A stretch of 64,000 nt of DNA, from assembly GCF_001426755.1 (NCBI RefSeq), contig NZ_LMFJ01000001.1, positions 1,626,964-1,690,963 on the forward strand. Reading direction: 5' to 3'. Numbering within the stretch: position 1 is the stretch's first letter; the number at the start of each line of letters is the position of its first letter. The notes beneath the pieces were generated by a model. The model worked only from the letters and a program-made list of their open reading frames with translations. It made no database searches and was not told the origin of the DNA. The translations under genes were made by a program, and so were the position numbers. The stretch comes from Aeromicrobium sp. Root495 (GTDB taxonomy: Bacteria; Actinomycetota; Actinomycetes; Propionibacteriales; Nocardioidaceae). Of the stretch, positions 28,480 to 38,052 are shown piece by piece.

Positions 28480-29654
28480 GGTGCTCCTGGGGGTGAGTCG
28501 CTCGGGGCGCTGGGCGAGGCCCACTCGTCCACGAGCTGTTGCTGGGTGGGGGCGCTCGAGGCCTGGGCGTCCCGGATGACGACCTTCACCTTACGGGTCC
28601 CCACCCGCAGGGCACTCGCCCGATCGAGGCGGAGCCAGAAGTAGCGCGACCCGGTCGCCTCCGGGTCGGCCACGATGCGGACCCCGACGTCGTGGGCGTA
28701 GCCGCCGCGCCCGAACACGACGGTGCGTGAGGTGCCAACGTAGTCGCGGCCCGCCTTGGCCGTTCCGTCGACGAAGGTGGCCCGGATCGTGCCGCGGCGC
28801 GGGGTGCGGTCGTCGAGCCACACGTGCAGCGGGACGACGCTCGACCCCTTGCTCGGCTCGGCCAGGGAGCGGTCGGCCGAGCGGACGACCACCGAGGGGG
28901 TCACCGCCTCCACCGGCACGAAGCAGTAACCCCGGGCCCGGACCTCGCGGATCACGCCGGGGACCGCCTCGAGCGACGTCGGCGACCTCCTGACGGCGTC
29001 GTGCATGAGGATCACGTTGGTCCGGTGGGGACGCAGACCCTGGCGGACCGTCCGGTGGATCCGCTTGACGCTGCGACCGGCCCAGTCGAGGGTGTCGATG
29101 GTCCAGAGCTTCTGCTGCAGGCCCTGTCTGCGCGCGATGGAGCGCACCTTCTTGCTCGTGGCGCCGAAGGGTGGCCGGAAGTAGGCCGGCGAACGACCGG
29201 TAGCCCTCCGGATGGCCCTCGAGGTCCGGCTCAGCTGGCTCGCGGCCTTCTTCCTGGAGAGGGAGGTGAGGTAGGGGTGGTCCCAGCTGTGGTTCTCGAC
29301 GGCATGGCCTGCGCGCAGCGTCGAGCGCACGACAGCGGGGTACCGGGTGGTGTTCTGCCCGGTCACGAAGAACGAGGCCTGGACGTTCTCGCGGCGCAGG
29401 ATCTTGAGCAGTCGCGGCGTGTACCTGCCGTGCGGACCGTCGTCGAACGTGAGTGCCGCCATCCCCTTGCGGCACGCGAAGTCAGGCGGGATGGGCCTCG
29501 TGGCGGCGGTAGCCCGCGGGACCACCACCTGGTGGAGGCGGGCCGCCACCAGGGTCACGCTGATGCGCTCCGGGGCGAAGGCGCCCGACGGCGCTGCGAC
29601 GGTGGCGACGACGCACAGGAGCGGGACCGCCCACAGACCCAGACGTCGAAGCAC
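28476..29654 (-). CDS. Secreted NodB-type polysaccharide deacetylase with C-terminal Calx-beta domain
   Basis: 392 residues. The start is GTG, giving [20 protein letters not shown], a signal peptide. The NodB domain (about 60-260) has all motifs: [12 protein letters not shown] (D71, D72), NHSWDH (H122, H126), [16 protein letters not shown] and VILMHDA. It should remove N-acetyl groups from cell-wall or exopolysaccharide sugars. Residues about 290-375 ([37 protein letters not shown]) form a Calx-beta-like domain, which usually binds calcium or mediates adhesion and is unusual behind NodB. DoxX overlaps its end. Confidence 0.85.
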   Translation of the reverse strand: MLRRLGLWAVPLLCVVATVAAPSGAFAPERISVTLVAARLHQVVVPRATAATRPIPPDFACRKGMAALTFDDGPHGRYTPRLLKILRRENVQASFFVTGQNTTRYPAVVRSTLRAGHAVENHSWDHPYLTSLSRKKAASQLSRTSRAIRRATGRSPAYFRPPFGATSKKVRSIARRQGLQQKLWTIDTLDWAGRSVKRIHRTVRQGLRPHRTNVILMHDAVRRSPTSLEAVPGVIREVRARGYCFVPVEAVTPSVVVRSADRSLAEPSKGSSVVPLHVWLDDRTPRRGTIRATFVDGTAKAGRDYVGTSRTVVFGRGGYAHDVGVRIVADPEATGSRYFWLRLDRASALRVGTRKVKVVIRDAQASSAPTQQQLVDEWASPSAPSDSPPGAP

Positions 29655-29683
29655 GCGCCCACTGTAGGGGCTGGCGGCGGGGC

Positions 29684-30535
29684 TCAGAGCAGGATCGAGG
29701 CAAAGGTCTCGACGCGGCGGAACCCGACCCGCTCGTACGCTCGGCGCGCCGCGTCGTTGTGCTCGTTGACGTACAGCGAGACCACGGGGGCGATCGAGGC
29801 GAGGGACTGCTCCACCACAGCGGCGAGCGCCCCGGCCGCGAGGCCCTCCCCGCGTCGTTCCGGTGTCACCCAGACGCCCTGCAGCTGGCACCCGGCCCGG
29901 GTGGACGCACCGACCTCCGCCTTGAACAGCACCCGGCCGTTCTCGATGATCGCGAAGGCGAGACCGCGGGCCACGAGCTGCGTCACCCGGGCCCGATAGG
30001 CGCCGCGTGACTGCGTCTCGGGATCGACTCCCACCTCCTCGCGGAACATCGCGACGCTCGCGGGGTACAGGGTGTCGACCTCGTCCAGGGCGACCCGGCG
30101 GACGCGCGGGTCGGCCGGGACGAGCGGCTCGGACTCGATCTGCAGGAACGGCTGGTTGGGCCGCGGTGAGCGCGCGGGACCCCAGCGGTCCTTCAGCAGC
30201 GCCCACAGCTCGGCGACCGCGTCCTGCTTGCCCACGACCGAGGCCGGACGAGCGCCCTCGCTCAGCAGCCGGCCCGCGAAGGCCTGCAGGGCCTCCGACG
30301 TCGCACACACCGGCACGACGTTGGCGCCCACGTGGCACGCGGACACCAGCTCGTCGCCCACGAACCAGCCCCAGACCTGGGCGCCGAGCAGCGCGAGGTT
30401 GAGGCCGGCGCCGTCGATGCGGTGCCGCACGAAGAGGTTGACGTGCGGGTCGGTGTCGAGGAGCTCGACCAGGCGCGGCAGGTCGTCGGGACCGAGGGAA
30501 CGCAGGTACGAGTGCACGGGCATCGTCTCCAGCAC
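29684..30535 (-). CDS. DUF4081/GNAT acetyltransferase (Rv2867c-like)
   Basis: 283 residues from a GTG with a perfect GGAGG site. The N-terminal half (DDLPRLVELLDTDPHVNLFV) is the DUF4081 region. The C-terminal GNAT domain shows GVWVTPERRGEGLAAGALAA (acetyl-CoA loop) and LYVNEHNDAARRAYERVGFR. The same gene lies beside ispG in Mycobacterium (Rv2867c), so the placement is ancestral. Substrate unknown. A longer upstream start exists but lacks a ribosome-binding site. Confidence 0.88.
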   Translation of the reverse strand: MLETMPVHSYLRSLGPDDLPRLVELLDTDPHVNLFVRHRIDGAGLNLALLGAQVWGWFVGDELVSACHVGANVVPVCATSEALQAFAGRLLSEGARPASVVGKQDAVAELWALLKDRWGPARSPRPNQPFLQIESEPLVPADPRVRRVALDEVDTLYPASVAMFREEVGVDPETQSRGAYRARVTQLVARGLAFAIIENGRVLFKAEVGASTRAGCQLQGVWVTPERRGEGLAAGALAAVVEQSLASIAPVVSLYVNEHNDAARRAYERVGFRRVETFASILL

Positions 30536-30622
30536 GGGAGGACCTCCTGCGACCACGGGACCGGACCCCACCAGCCTAGGCCGTGCGAGGCCCGGGTGCC
30601 CTGCAGGAGGGCCGGCGCAGAC

Positions 30623-31819
30623 TCAGCGCACGTCGACGGTGGCGCCGCCACCTTCGACGGGCTCCATGTCCTCGGCGATGCGCAGGGCCTCCTCGATGAG
30701 GGTCTCCACGATCTTGCTCTCGGGCACGGTCTTGATGACCTCGCCCTTGACGAAGATCTGGCCCTTGCCGTTGCCCGAGGCCACACCGAGGTCGGCCTCA
30801 CGGGCCTCGCCCGGCCCGTTGACGACGCAGCCCATGACGGCCACGCGCAGCGGCACCTCCATGCCCTCGAGCCCGGCCGTGACCTGCTCGGCCAGCGTGT
30901 AGACGTCGACCTGGGCGCGGCCGCAGGAGGGGCAGGACACGATCTCGAGCTTGCGGGGCCGCAGGTTGAGCGACTGCAGGATCTGGATCCCGACCTTGAC
31001 CTCCTCGACGGGAGGCGCCGACAGCGAGACACGGATGGTGTCGCCGATGCCCTTGCCCAGCAGGTAGCCGAACGCCGTGGCGCTCTTGATGGTGCCCTGG
31101 AAGGCGGGTCCGGCCTCGGTGACGCCGAGGTGCAGCGGCCACTCGCCGCGCTCGGCGAGCATCTCGTAGGCCTGGGCCATGATGACCGGGTCGTTGTGCT
31201 TGACCGAGATCTTGAAGTCGTGGAAGTCGTGCTCCTCGAAGAGCGAGGCCTCCCAGACGGCGGACTCCACCAGGGCCTCCGGCGTGGCCTTGCCGTACTT
31301 CTCGAGCAGGCGCTTGTCGAGCGAGCCGGCGTTCACGCCGATGCGCAGCGACGTTCCCGCGTCCTTGGCCGCCTTGGCGATGGCGCCCACCTGGTCGTCG
31401 AACTTGCGGATGTTGCCCGGGTTGACGCGGACGGCCGCGCAGCCGGCGTCGATGGCCGCGAAGACGTACTTGGGCTGGAAGTGGATGTCGGCGATGACCG
31501 GGATCTGGCTCTTGCGTGCGATGTCGGACAGGGCGTCGGCATCGTCCTGGCTGGGGCAGGCGACGCGCACGATGTCGCAGCCGGCGGCGGTGAGCTCGGC
31601 GATCTGCTGCAGTGTGCTGTTGACGTCGGAGGTGAGCGTGGTGGTCATGGACTGAACCGAGACGGGGGCGTCGCCGCCGACGTCGACGGTGCCGACCTTG
31701 ATCTTGCGGGACTTCCGGCGCGGCGCGAGGACCGGCGGCGGGGCCTCCGGCATGCCGAGCGAGACCGGCACGTTGCTCGTCTGCCGCCCAGGGCCCGGCA
31801 CCCCTGCCAGCGTGCTCAC
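30623..31819 (-). CDS. ispG: (E)-4-hydroxy-3-methylbut-2-enyl-diphosphate synthase
   Basis: 398 residues. An iron-sulfur enzyme of the MEP isoprenoid pathway. [20 protein letters not shown] opens the TIM barrel, PVIADIHFQ and RINPGNI-like RVNPGNIRK are substrate motifs, and the cluster cysteines are in [10 protein letters not shown] and [10 protein letters not shown]. The GTG at 31819 overlaps the site-2 protease stop by four bases and gives [16 protein letters not shown], matching the conserved pre-barrel region. An internal ATG (MPEAPPPV) is less likely. Third gene of dxr-rip1-ispG. Confidence 0.95.
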   Translation of the reverse strand: MSTLAGVPGPGRQTSNVPVSLGMPEAPPPVLAPRRKSRKIKVGTVDVGGDAPVSVQSMTTTLTSDVNSTLQQIAELTAAGCDIVRVACPSQDDADALSDIARKSQIPVIADIHFQPKYVFAAIDAGCAAVRVNPGNIRKFDDQVGAIAKAAKDAGTSLRIGVNAGSLDKRLLEKYGKATPEALVESAVWEASLFEEHDFHDFKISVKHNDPVIMAQAYEMLAERGEWPLHLGVTEAGPAFQGTIKSATAFGYLLGKGIGDTIRVSLSAPPVEEVKVGIQILQSLNLRPRKLEIVSCPSCGRAQVDVYTLAEQVTAGLEGMEVPLRVAVMGCVVNGPGEAREADLGVASGNGKGQIFVKGEVIKTVPESKIVETLIEEALRIAEDMEPVEGGGATVDVR

Positions 31820-33114
31820 GAGATGCTCACCGGGTTCACGATGTCGGCGTAGATCAGGACGATGCTCATGACCATCAGGATGCCACCCACGACATAGGCG
31901 ACGGGCAGCATCCTGGCGACGTCGACGTATCCGGGGTCCGCCTTGCCGCGCACGCGCGCCCAGCCGCGCCGCACGGCCTCCCAGAGAGCACCGGCGATGT
32001 GGCCGCCGTCGAGGGGCAGGAGGGGCACGAAGTTGAAGAGCGCGAGGAACAGGTTGAGCGAGGCGAGCAACGCCAGGACGCGAGCGCTGCGCTCGCTCCA
32101 CGTGGGGTCGTCGACCGTGACGAGCTCGCCGGCCACGCGGCTCGCGCCCACCACGCTGATGGGCCCGTCGTCGGGACGGTCGGCGCCGAAGGCGGCCTTG
32201 GCGACCTCGACCATCCGCACGGGCAGGTGGATGATCGCCTCGCCCGTGGCCTTGCTCTGCTCCCCCATGGCCGTGAAGACGGCTCCCAGGCCCTGGCGCT
32301 GGTAGTCCTGCACGGGCTCGACGCCGAGGAACCCGACCTTCTCGGTGCGGGTGGGGTCGTCGGCGGAGGCCCGGGCGAGCACCGTGGTGGCGACGTCGGC
32401 CCTGACGTCCTGACCGTCGCGGTCCACGACGATCGTGGCCTCACGGTCGCCGTTGGCCCGGATGAGCGCGGTGAGCTGGTCCCAGGACTCGATGCGCTCG
32501 CCGTTGAAGGACACGAACCGGTCGCCCTGCTGCAGGCCGGCCTGCTTGGCAGGCGTGACGGGGTCGTCGGCGGTGCACGTGCGCCCGGCCTCGGCGTCGC
32601 TGATGGCGCAGTCGGAGACCGACTGGACCGTGACGGTGGGCTCCAGCGAGCCGAAGCCCATGAGCACGACGGCGAACAGCACGAAGGCGATGGCGACGTT
32701 CACGAGCGGGCCGCCGGCCATGATGATGAGCTTCTGCCACCACGGCTTGCGGTAGAAGAGCCGGTCCTGGTCGGCGTCGGTGACGTGCTCGTACTCCACG
32801 CTGCGAGCGTCGGAGACCAGCTGGCCGAAGAGCCCCGTGGACGTCTTGCGCAGGTCGTTCGGGTCGGCGCCGCGCTCCGGCGGCAGCATGCCCACGAGCT
32901 TGACGTAGCCACCCAGAGGGATGGCCTTGATGCCGTACTCGGTCTCGCCGCGCCTGGTCGACCAGATGGTGTTGCCGAACCCCACGAAGTACTGGGTGAC
33001 CTTCACGCCGAACTTGCGCGCGGGGTACAGGTGGCCGACCTCGTGCAGGGCGATCGACAGGATGACGCCCACCAGGAAGACGACGACGCCGAGGGCGTAG
33101 ATGAGGGCGTTCAT
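31816..33114 (-). CDS. rip1: Site-2 intramembrane metalloprotease (Rip1/RseP family)
   Basis: 432 residues. An inner-membrane zinc protease that cleaves anti-sigma factors and other membrane substrates. HEVGH (24-28) is the zinc motif in the first helix. A PDZ domain (about 165-250, [20 protein letters not shown]) is followed by the membrane-embedded [19 protein letters not shown] motif carrying the third ligand. It lies between dxr and ispG with 4-bp overlaps on both sides, as in Mycobacterium (Rv2868c-Rv2870c). Confidence 0.94.
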   Translation of the reverse strand: MNALIYALGVVVFLVGVILSIALHEVGHLYPARKFGVKVTQYFVGFGNTIWSTRRGETEYGIKAIPLGGYVKLVGMLPPERGADPNDLRKTSTGLFGQLVSDARSVEYEHVTDADQDRLFYRKPWWQKLIIMAGGPLVNVAIAFVLFAVVLMGFGSLEPTVTVQSVSDCAISDAEAGRTCTADDPVTPAKQAGLQQGDRFVSFNGERIESWDQLTALIRANGDREATIVVDRDGQDVRADVATTVLARASADDPTRTEKVGFLGVEPVQDYQRQGLGAVFTAMGEQSKATGEAIIHLPVRMVEVAKAAFGADRPDDGPISVVGASRVAGELVTVDDPTWSERSARVLALLASLNLFLALFNFVPLLPLDGGHIAGALWEAVRRGWARVRGKADPGYVDVARMLPVAYVVGGILMVMSIVLIYADIVNPVSIS

Positions 33115-34325
33115 CGTGCGGCTGCTCGGGTGCCGATGAGCTCGGCGGCCGCCTGGCGCGCGGTGCGGTCGACCTCGAGCACGGTGGCGAGCGTGAGCGG
33201 CGCGGAGGAGACGTCGGGATCGGCGAGGTGGGCTTCGAGCACGGTCTCGATGGTGGCAGGGATGCCCAAGAAGTCGAGGTCGCCGGCGACGAAGGCGTCG
33301 ACGCACACCTCGTTGACCGCGTTGAACACCGCCGGCGCGGTGCCGGCGGCCTCCCCCGCCCGGCGGGCGAGCCGCACGGCGGGGAACGCCGAGTCGTCGA
33401 GGGGGAAGAACTCCCACGCGGTGGGAGCGCTCCAGTCGCAGGCCTTGGCGGCGCCGGGGACGCGCTCGGGCCAGGCGAGACCGAGGGCGATGGGCAGGCG
33501 CATGTCGGGCGGCGAGGCCTGCACCATGGTGGAGCCGTCGACGAGCTCGACCATGGAGTGGACCACCGACGTCGGGTGGACGACCACGTGGATCCGGTCG
33601 AAGCCGATGCCGAACAGCAGGTGCGCCTCGATGACCTCGAGGCCCTTGTTGACGAGCGTGGCCGAGTTGATGGTGATGACCGGACCCATGTCCCACGTGG
33701 GATGGGCCGACGCCTGCTCGGGCGTGACGTCGGCGAGCTGCTCCCTGGTCCAGCCGCGGAACGGGCCGCCGCTGGCCGTGACCACGAGGCGGGCGACGTC
33801 CTCGATGCGCTCGCCGCGCAGGGCCTGGGCGAGCGCCGAGTGCTCGGAGTCGACCGGGACGAGCTGTCCGGGTGCGACGGCCCCGGTGACGAGCTCACCG
33901 CCGATGATGAGCGACTCCTTGTTGGCCAGGGCGAGCGTGGTTCCGGTCTCGATCGTCGCCAGGGTGGGCTCGAGGCCGACGGCGCCCGTCATGCCGTTCA
34001 GCACGACGTCGCACGGGGTGCGGGCCACCTGCGTGGCCGCGTCCCGACCGGCGAGGAGCCGCGGGATGCGGTGGTCGCCCGTGGCCCAGCCGCGACGCTG
34101 GGCCTCGGCGTACAGGGCCAGCTGGACGTCCTGGGCGGCCGTGGCGGCCGAGACGGCGACGACCTCCACCTGGTGCTCGATGGCCTGGGCGGCCAGGACC
34201 TCGGGTCGTCCTCCCCCGGCGGCGAGCGCGACGACGTCGAAGCGCTCGGGCGCCGCGGCGACGACGTCGAGCGCCTGGGTACCGATGGACCCGGTGGAAC
34301 CGAGGATGGCGACACGCTTGCGCAT
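33111..34325 (-). CDS. dxr: 1-deoxy-D-xylulose 5-phosphate reductoisomerase
   Basis: 404 residues. The second MEP-pathway enzyme, using NADPH and a divalent metal. [18 protein letters not shown] is the dinucleotide loop, [11 protein letters not shown] and [11 protein letters not shown] are the active-site blocks, and [15 protein letters not shown] is the flexible loop. First gene of the dxr-rip1-ispG operon. It follows the ABC-2 permease gene, with a hairpin terminator between them. Confidence 0.96.
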   Translation of the reverse strand: MRKRVAILGSTGSIGTQALDVVAAAPERFDVVALAAGGGRPEVLAAQAIEHQVEVVAVSAATAAQDVQLALYAEAQRRGWATGDHRIPRLLAGRDAATQVARTPCDVVLNGMTGAVGLEPTLATIETGTTLALANKESLIIGGELVTGAVAPGQLVPVDSEHSALAQALRGERIEDVARLVVTASGGPFRGWTREQLADVTPEQASAHPTWDMGPVITINSATLVNKGLEVIEAHLLFGIGFDRIHVVVHPTSVVHSMVELVDGSTMVQASPPDMRLPIALGLAWPERVPGAAKACDWSAPTAWEFFPLDDSAFPAVRLARRAGEAAGTAPAVFNAVNEVCVDAFVAGDLDFLGIPATIETVLEAHLADPDVSSAPLTLATVLEVDRTARQAAAELIGTRAAAR

Positions 34326-34357
34326 GTCGCCATCCTCTCACCGCCTGAGGGCGGTCA

Positions 34358-34402
34358 TCCGCCACCGCCGACCCCAGGTGTCCTGCCCGGGTCGGCGGCG
34401 GA
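34358..34402 (-). terminator. Hairpin terminator of the ABC-2 exporter operon
   Basis: CCGCCGACCC (34365-34374) pairs with GGGTCGGCGG (34389-34398); outer TCC/GGA bases extend the stem across a bulge. It lies three bases past the permease stop and before the dxr start, so it separates the two operons. No U-tract. Confidence 0.65.
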
Positions 34403-34404
34403 CG

Positions 34405-35193
34405 TCACTTGACCTCGGACCGCAGGACGAACCTGACGCCGATGGCCATCGGGATCACGAACCAGATGAGGCCCGACGTCCCGAGCTGGGCCCACTGCTC
34501 GCCCGTGAGACTGCCGTCGAAGAGCGGCCCCTGAGCGTTGTTGAAGTCGATCCAGTTCCGGATGTCGTCGAACCAGCTCTGCGTCGCGGCGAGGAAGCCC
34601 AGCAGCCCCGGGAGGATGTAGGCGTAGGCCACGTAGGCCACGATGGCCGCGGCCGAGTTTCGCACCAGGATGCCGAGCATGAAGCCCACCAGGACGCCCA
34701 GCACGTTGGCCAGGATGATGGCCAGGAACTGCCCGAGGTCGAGGTCCCAGACCGGGTCGAGACCGTTGATGGCGGCGCCCAGCACGTTGCCGACCGCGCC
34801 GATCGCGAAGGCGAGCAGCATGGAGACCACGGCGACCACGACCGAGACGATCGCCTTGGCCCACACCACCTGACCGCGGTGCGGGAGGAGGGTGAAGGTG
34901 ACGAGACCGGTGCGCTGGCTCCACTCGCCGGTCACCGACAGGATCGCGATGATCGGGAGCAGGAGGGCGAACGGCACGCCGACCGCGGTGCCGAAGGAGC
35001 CGTACTGGATGGCGCTGTCGGGAGCGAAGGCGATGACGCTCGCCGTGGCGAGGATGGCCACGATGCCGATGCTCATCATGAGCCAGAAGCCCGAGCGGGT
35101 GTCGAACATCTTGCGGAGCTCGACCTTGACGATGCGGCTCAGCGGGATGCCGGGCCTCGAGGTGTCGACCTTGATGGGAGTGGCGGTGCTCAT
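34405..35193 (-). CDS. ABC-2 type transporter permease
   Basis: 262 residues with about six membrane helices. RIVKVELRKMFDTRSGFWLM is the typical N-terminal amphipathic start of ABC-2 permeases. Helices follow at about 40-58, 65-85, 110-135, 150-175, 180-200 and 235-255. Its start overlaps the ATPase stop by four bases. With the ATPase it should export a drug, lipid or peptide. The divergent histidine kinase/regulator pair is the likely controller. Substrate unknown. Confidence 0.88.
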   Translation of the reverse strand: MSTATPIKVDTSRPGIPLSRIVKVELRKMFDTRSGFWLMMSIGIVAILATASVIAFAPDSAIQYGSFGTAVGVPFALLLPIIAILSVTGEWSQRTGLVTFTLLPHRGQVVWAKAIVSVVVAVVSMLLAFAIGAVGNVLGAAINGLDPVWDLDLGQFLAIILANVLGVLVGFMLGILVRNSAAAIVAYVAYAYILPGLLGFLAATQSWFDDIRNWIDFNNAQGPLFDGSLTGEQWAQLGTSGLIWFVIPMAIGVRFVLRSEVK

Positions 35194-36104
35194 GCGTTGG
35201 CTCCTTCGGGGGTCACGGCTTCGCGCTGGGTGGAGGCGGTGAGCTCGAGGAAGAGCTCCTCGAGGCCGGCGCCCTCGGCGGCCCGGAGCTCGACGAGGGC
35301 CACCTGGCCCTGGAGGGCCGCCGCGCCGACCTGCTCCGGCGTGGCGTCGGTGCGCAGGCCGCCCTCACCGGACGGCGTGGCGGAGATGCCGGCGGACGTG
35401 AGCGCACTGGCAAGAGCCGACGGGTCCGTGGCCCGGACGAACGTGCCGGCCGAGGCCAGGAGCTCGTCCTTCGTGCCCTGGGCGACGATCTTGCCGTTGC
35501 CGATCACGATGAGCTCGTCGGCGATGATCTGCACCTCGTGCAGCAGGTGGCTCGAGAGCAGCACCGTGCCGCCGCGGTTGGCGTACTCGCGCAGCAGGCT
35601 GCGCATCCAGTGGATGCCGGCCGGGTCGAGGCCGTTGGCCGGCTCGTCGAGCATGAGGATCTTGGGGTCGCCCAGCAGAGCGTGCGCGATGCCGAGGCGC
35701 TGCCGCATGCCGAGGGAGTAGTTACGCACCTTGCGCTTGGACTCCTCGGGCGTGAGGCTCACGAGCTCGAGCATCTCGTCGACCCGCGACATGGGCAGGC
35801 CCATCGTGAGCGCACCGATCGTGAGGATCTCGCGGCCCGAGCGACCGGCGTGCTGGGCACTCGCGTCGAGGAGCACACCGATCTGGGTGCCCGGGTTGGG
35901 GACGTCGCTGTAGCGGACCCCGGAGACGTGCGCCTCGCCCGCGTCGGGCAGCGTGAGCCCGGCGATGATGCGCATCGTGGTGGACTTTCCGGCGCCGTTG
36001 GGGCCGAGGAAGCCCGTGACCGCGCCGGGGCGGCAGGTGAACGAGACGTCGTCGACGGCACGGAAGGACCCGTACGTCTTCGAGAGGTTCTTGACGGTGA
36101 TCAT
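35190..36104 (-). CDS. ABC transporter ATP-binding protein (exporter type)
   Basis: 304 residues. Walker A GPNGAGKSTT, Q-loop region, signature YSLGMRQRLGIAHAL, Walker B ILMLDEPANGLDP and the H-loop SSHLL are complete. The C-terminal 90 residues (ASAGTFVRATDPSALASAL onwards) are the extra domain of the BcrA/DrrA-like exporter ATPases. The start MITVKNLSKTYG has a GGAG site. Operon with the permease; divergent from the sensor kinase gene with 131 bases between start codons. Confidence 0.92.
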   Translation of the reverse strand: MITVKNLSKTYGSFRAVDDVSFTCRPGAVTGFLGPNGAGKSTTMRIIAGLTLPDAGEAHVSGVRYSDVPNPGTQIGVLLDASAQHAGRSGREILTIGALTMGLPMSRVDEMLELVSLTPEESKRKVRNYSLGMRQRLGIAHALLGDPKILMLDEPANGLDPAGIHWMRSLLREYANRGGTVLLSSHLLHEVQIIADELIVIGNGKIVAQGTKDELLASAGTFVRATDPSALASALTSAGISATPSGEGGLRTDATPEQVGAAALQGQVALVELRAAEGAGLEELFLELTASTQREAVTPEGANA

Positions 36105-36235
36105 GGCTCCACTCTGGCGCCGTCGAGGGTCCGACGGCATCGGCCACGCGTCCAGACTCCCTGCGCCGAAAGTATGAGGGGGCGCGGCCTTGCGGTGGAG
36201 GCGCCCGGGCGTCGGCCCGCCCTAGGCTGACGGGT

Positions 36236-37378
36236 GTGACCACCCAGCCGCCCATCAGCACGTGGGGGCACGTCTGGCGCACCGCTCTCGTCGTGCTCAT
36301 CAGCGCGCTGGCCTGGTGGGACCTGGGTCGGTGGCAGTGGGACAACGCGCGCTGGTGGTTCTGGCTCGACCTCGGGCTGGGACTGGCCTCGCTCCTCCTC
36401 GTGCAGTACCGCCGGCGCTGGCCCGTCACGGTCGCCGTGGTCGTCACGATCGCCTCCGCCTTCTCCGGGACGACCGGCGGACCCGCGACGCTCGCGCTCT
36501 TCTCCCTCGCCACCCGCCGACGCTCCCGCGAGATCGTGGGTCTGGTCGCGCTGTCGGTCCTGGCCGGACTGGTCCTGGTGTCGCAGGACCCCAGCGAGCA
36601 GGAGAGCCCGCTCCTCACGCTGGGCTTCATGCTGGCCATCATCGGCGTCACCGTCGGCTGGGGCATGTACGTGGGCTCGCGCCGCGAGCTGCTCTGGACC
36701 CTGCGGGAGCGCGCCCAGCGGGCCGAGGCCGAGCAGGCGGCCCGCGTGTCGCAGGCCCGCACGGCCGAGCGCGCACGGATCGCCCGCGAGATGCACGACG
36801 TGCTCGCGCACCGCATCTCCATGGTCGCCATGCACGCCGGGGCCCTGTCGTTCCGGGACGACCTGACCGCCGAGCAGGTCAAGCAGACCGCCACCGTCAT
36901 CCAGGAGAACTCGCACCGCGCGCTCGCCGAGCTGCGCGAGGTGCTGGGCGTCCTGCGAGACCACCCGGGCGACGCGGTGCCCGAGCCGCCGCAGCCCTCG
37001 GCCATCGAGGTCGTCGACCTCGTCCGGGAGGCAGCCGAGGCCGGCATGAACATCGAGGTCGACGGCCTCGAGCTGCTCGCCCAGGTGCCCGACTCGATCG
37101 GCCGCACGGCCTACCGCGCCGTCCAGGAGGGTCTGACCAACGCCCGCAAGCACGCGCCCGACACCCTCGTGAACGTCACGACGTCGGGCAGCCCCGGCTC
37201 CGGACTCCAGATCGAGGTCTCCAACCGGCTCCCCATCGGTCGCGACCTGGGCACGCCCGAGTCGGGTCTCGGACTGGTCGGCCTCGCCGAGCGTGCCGAG
37301 CTGGCCGGCGGCCGACTCACCCGGATCCGCGATGGCCGCTCCTTCACCCTGCGCCTCTGGCTACCGTGGCCCGCATGA
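36236..37378 (+). CDS. NarL-family sensor histidine kinase (HisKA_3 type)
   Basis: 380 residues from a GTG. Four to five membrane helices at about 17-30, 41-56, 63-75, 101-116 and 126-146 carry no large extracytoplasmic domain, so it probably senses membrane or transporter state. HisKA_3 follows with H187 in AREMHDVLAHRISMV, then a HATPase with VQEGLTNARKHAP and GLGLVGLAERAELAGG. Such LiaS/DesK-like kinases often sit beside ABC-2 exporters. Its stop overlaps the regulator ATG by four bases. Confidence 0.92.
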   Translation: MTTQPPISTWGHVWRTALVVLISALAWWDLGRWQWDNARWWFWLDLGLGLASLLLVQYRRRWPVTVAVVVTIASAFSGTTGGPATLALFSLATRRRSREIVGLVALSVLAGLVLVSQDPSEQESPLLTLGFMLAIIGVTVGWGMYVGSRRELLWTLRERAQRAEAEQAARVSQARTAERARIAREMHDVLAHRISMVAMHAGALSFRDDLTAEQVKQTATVIQENSHRALAELREVLGVLRDHPGDAVPEPPQPSAIEVVDLVREAAEAGMNIEVDGLELLAQVPDSIGRTAYRAVQEGLTNARKHAPDTLVNVTTSGSPGSGLQIEVSNRLPIGRDLGTPESGLGLVGLAERAELAGGRLTRIRDGRSFTLRLWLPWPA

Positions 37379-38025
37379 TCCGCGTCCTCATCACCGACGA
37401 CGACGCCCTCGTCCGCGCGGGCCTCGCGCTCATGCTGGGCGGGGCCTCCACGCTCGAGGTCGTGGGCGAGGCCGGGAACGGCCGCGAGGCCGTCGAGCGG
37501 GTCCGGGCCGGCGGCGTCGACATCGTGCTGATGGACCTGCGCATGCCCGTGATGGACGGCATCGATGCCACCACCGCGCTGCGCGACCTTCCCGAGCCGC
37601 CCAAGGTGCTCGTGCTCACGACGTTCGACGCCGACGACTACGTGGTGCGGGCCCTCGCCGCCGGTGCCGACGGCTTCCTGCTCAAGGACACTCCCCCGGC
37701 GCAGATCGTCGACGCCGTGGAGAAGGTCGTGGCCGGGGAGCCGATGCTGTCGCCCAGCATCACCCAGCAGCTCATCCGCCAGGTCACCGACGGCTCGGGC
37801 GACGACCGCTCGGCCGAGGCGTCACGTCTCGTGGAGACGTTGACCGAGCGAGAGCTGGAGGTGGCCCTCGCGGTCGGGCAGGGCCGGTCCAACGCCGAGA
37901 TCGCCGAGACGCTCTTCATGAGCCTCGCGACGGTGAAGGCCCACATCTCCCACCTCTTCACCAAGCTCGGCGCCGCCAACCGCGTCCAGGTCGCCATCAC
38001 GATGCACGACGCCGGCCTGCTCTGA
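37375..38025 (+). CDS. NarL/LuxR-family response regulator
   Basis: 216 residues. Receiver domain with DDD (8-10), phospho-acceptor D54 in VLMDLRMPVMDG, T in VLTTFD and K in FLLKDTPP. The C-terminal LuxR helix-turn-helix (about 150-210) reads LTERELEVALAVGQGRSNAE and LFMSLATVKAHISHLFTKLG. It pairs with the kinase just upstream and probably controls the divergent ABC-2 exporter. Convergent with the saccharopine-dehydrogenase-like gene. Confidence 0.95.
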   Translation: MIRVLITDDDALVRAGLALMLGGASTLEVVGEAGNGREAVERVRAGGVDIVLMDLRMPVMDGIDATTALRDLPEPPKVLVLTTFDADDYVVRALAAGADGFLLKDTPPAQIVDAVEKVVAGEPMLSPSITQQLIRQVTDGSGDDRSAEASRLVETLTERELEVALAVGQGRSNAEIAETLFMSLATVKAHISHLFTKLGAANRVQVAITMHDAGLL

Positions 38026-38052
38026 CGAAGGAACTACTTCCGTCCTCGTCAG
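38022..38052. terminator. Bidirectional terminator overlapping both stop codons
   Basis: CTGACGA (38022-38028, containing the regulator TGA) pairs perfectly with TCGTCAG (38046-38052, containing the opposite-strand stop); GGAA/TTCC extends it inside. Two convergent genes share one hairpin built from their own stop codons. Confidence 0.6.

Noticed and set aside
31999..35721. 1240-residue plus-strand open frame across rip1, dxr and the exporter
   Set aside because: It spans several well-identified minus-strand genes and shows no domain; GC bias removes stop codons in this frame.
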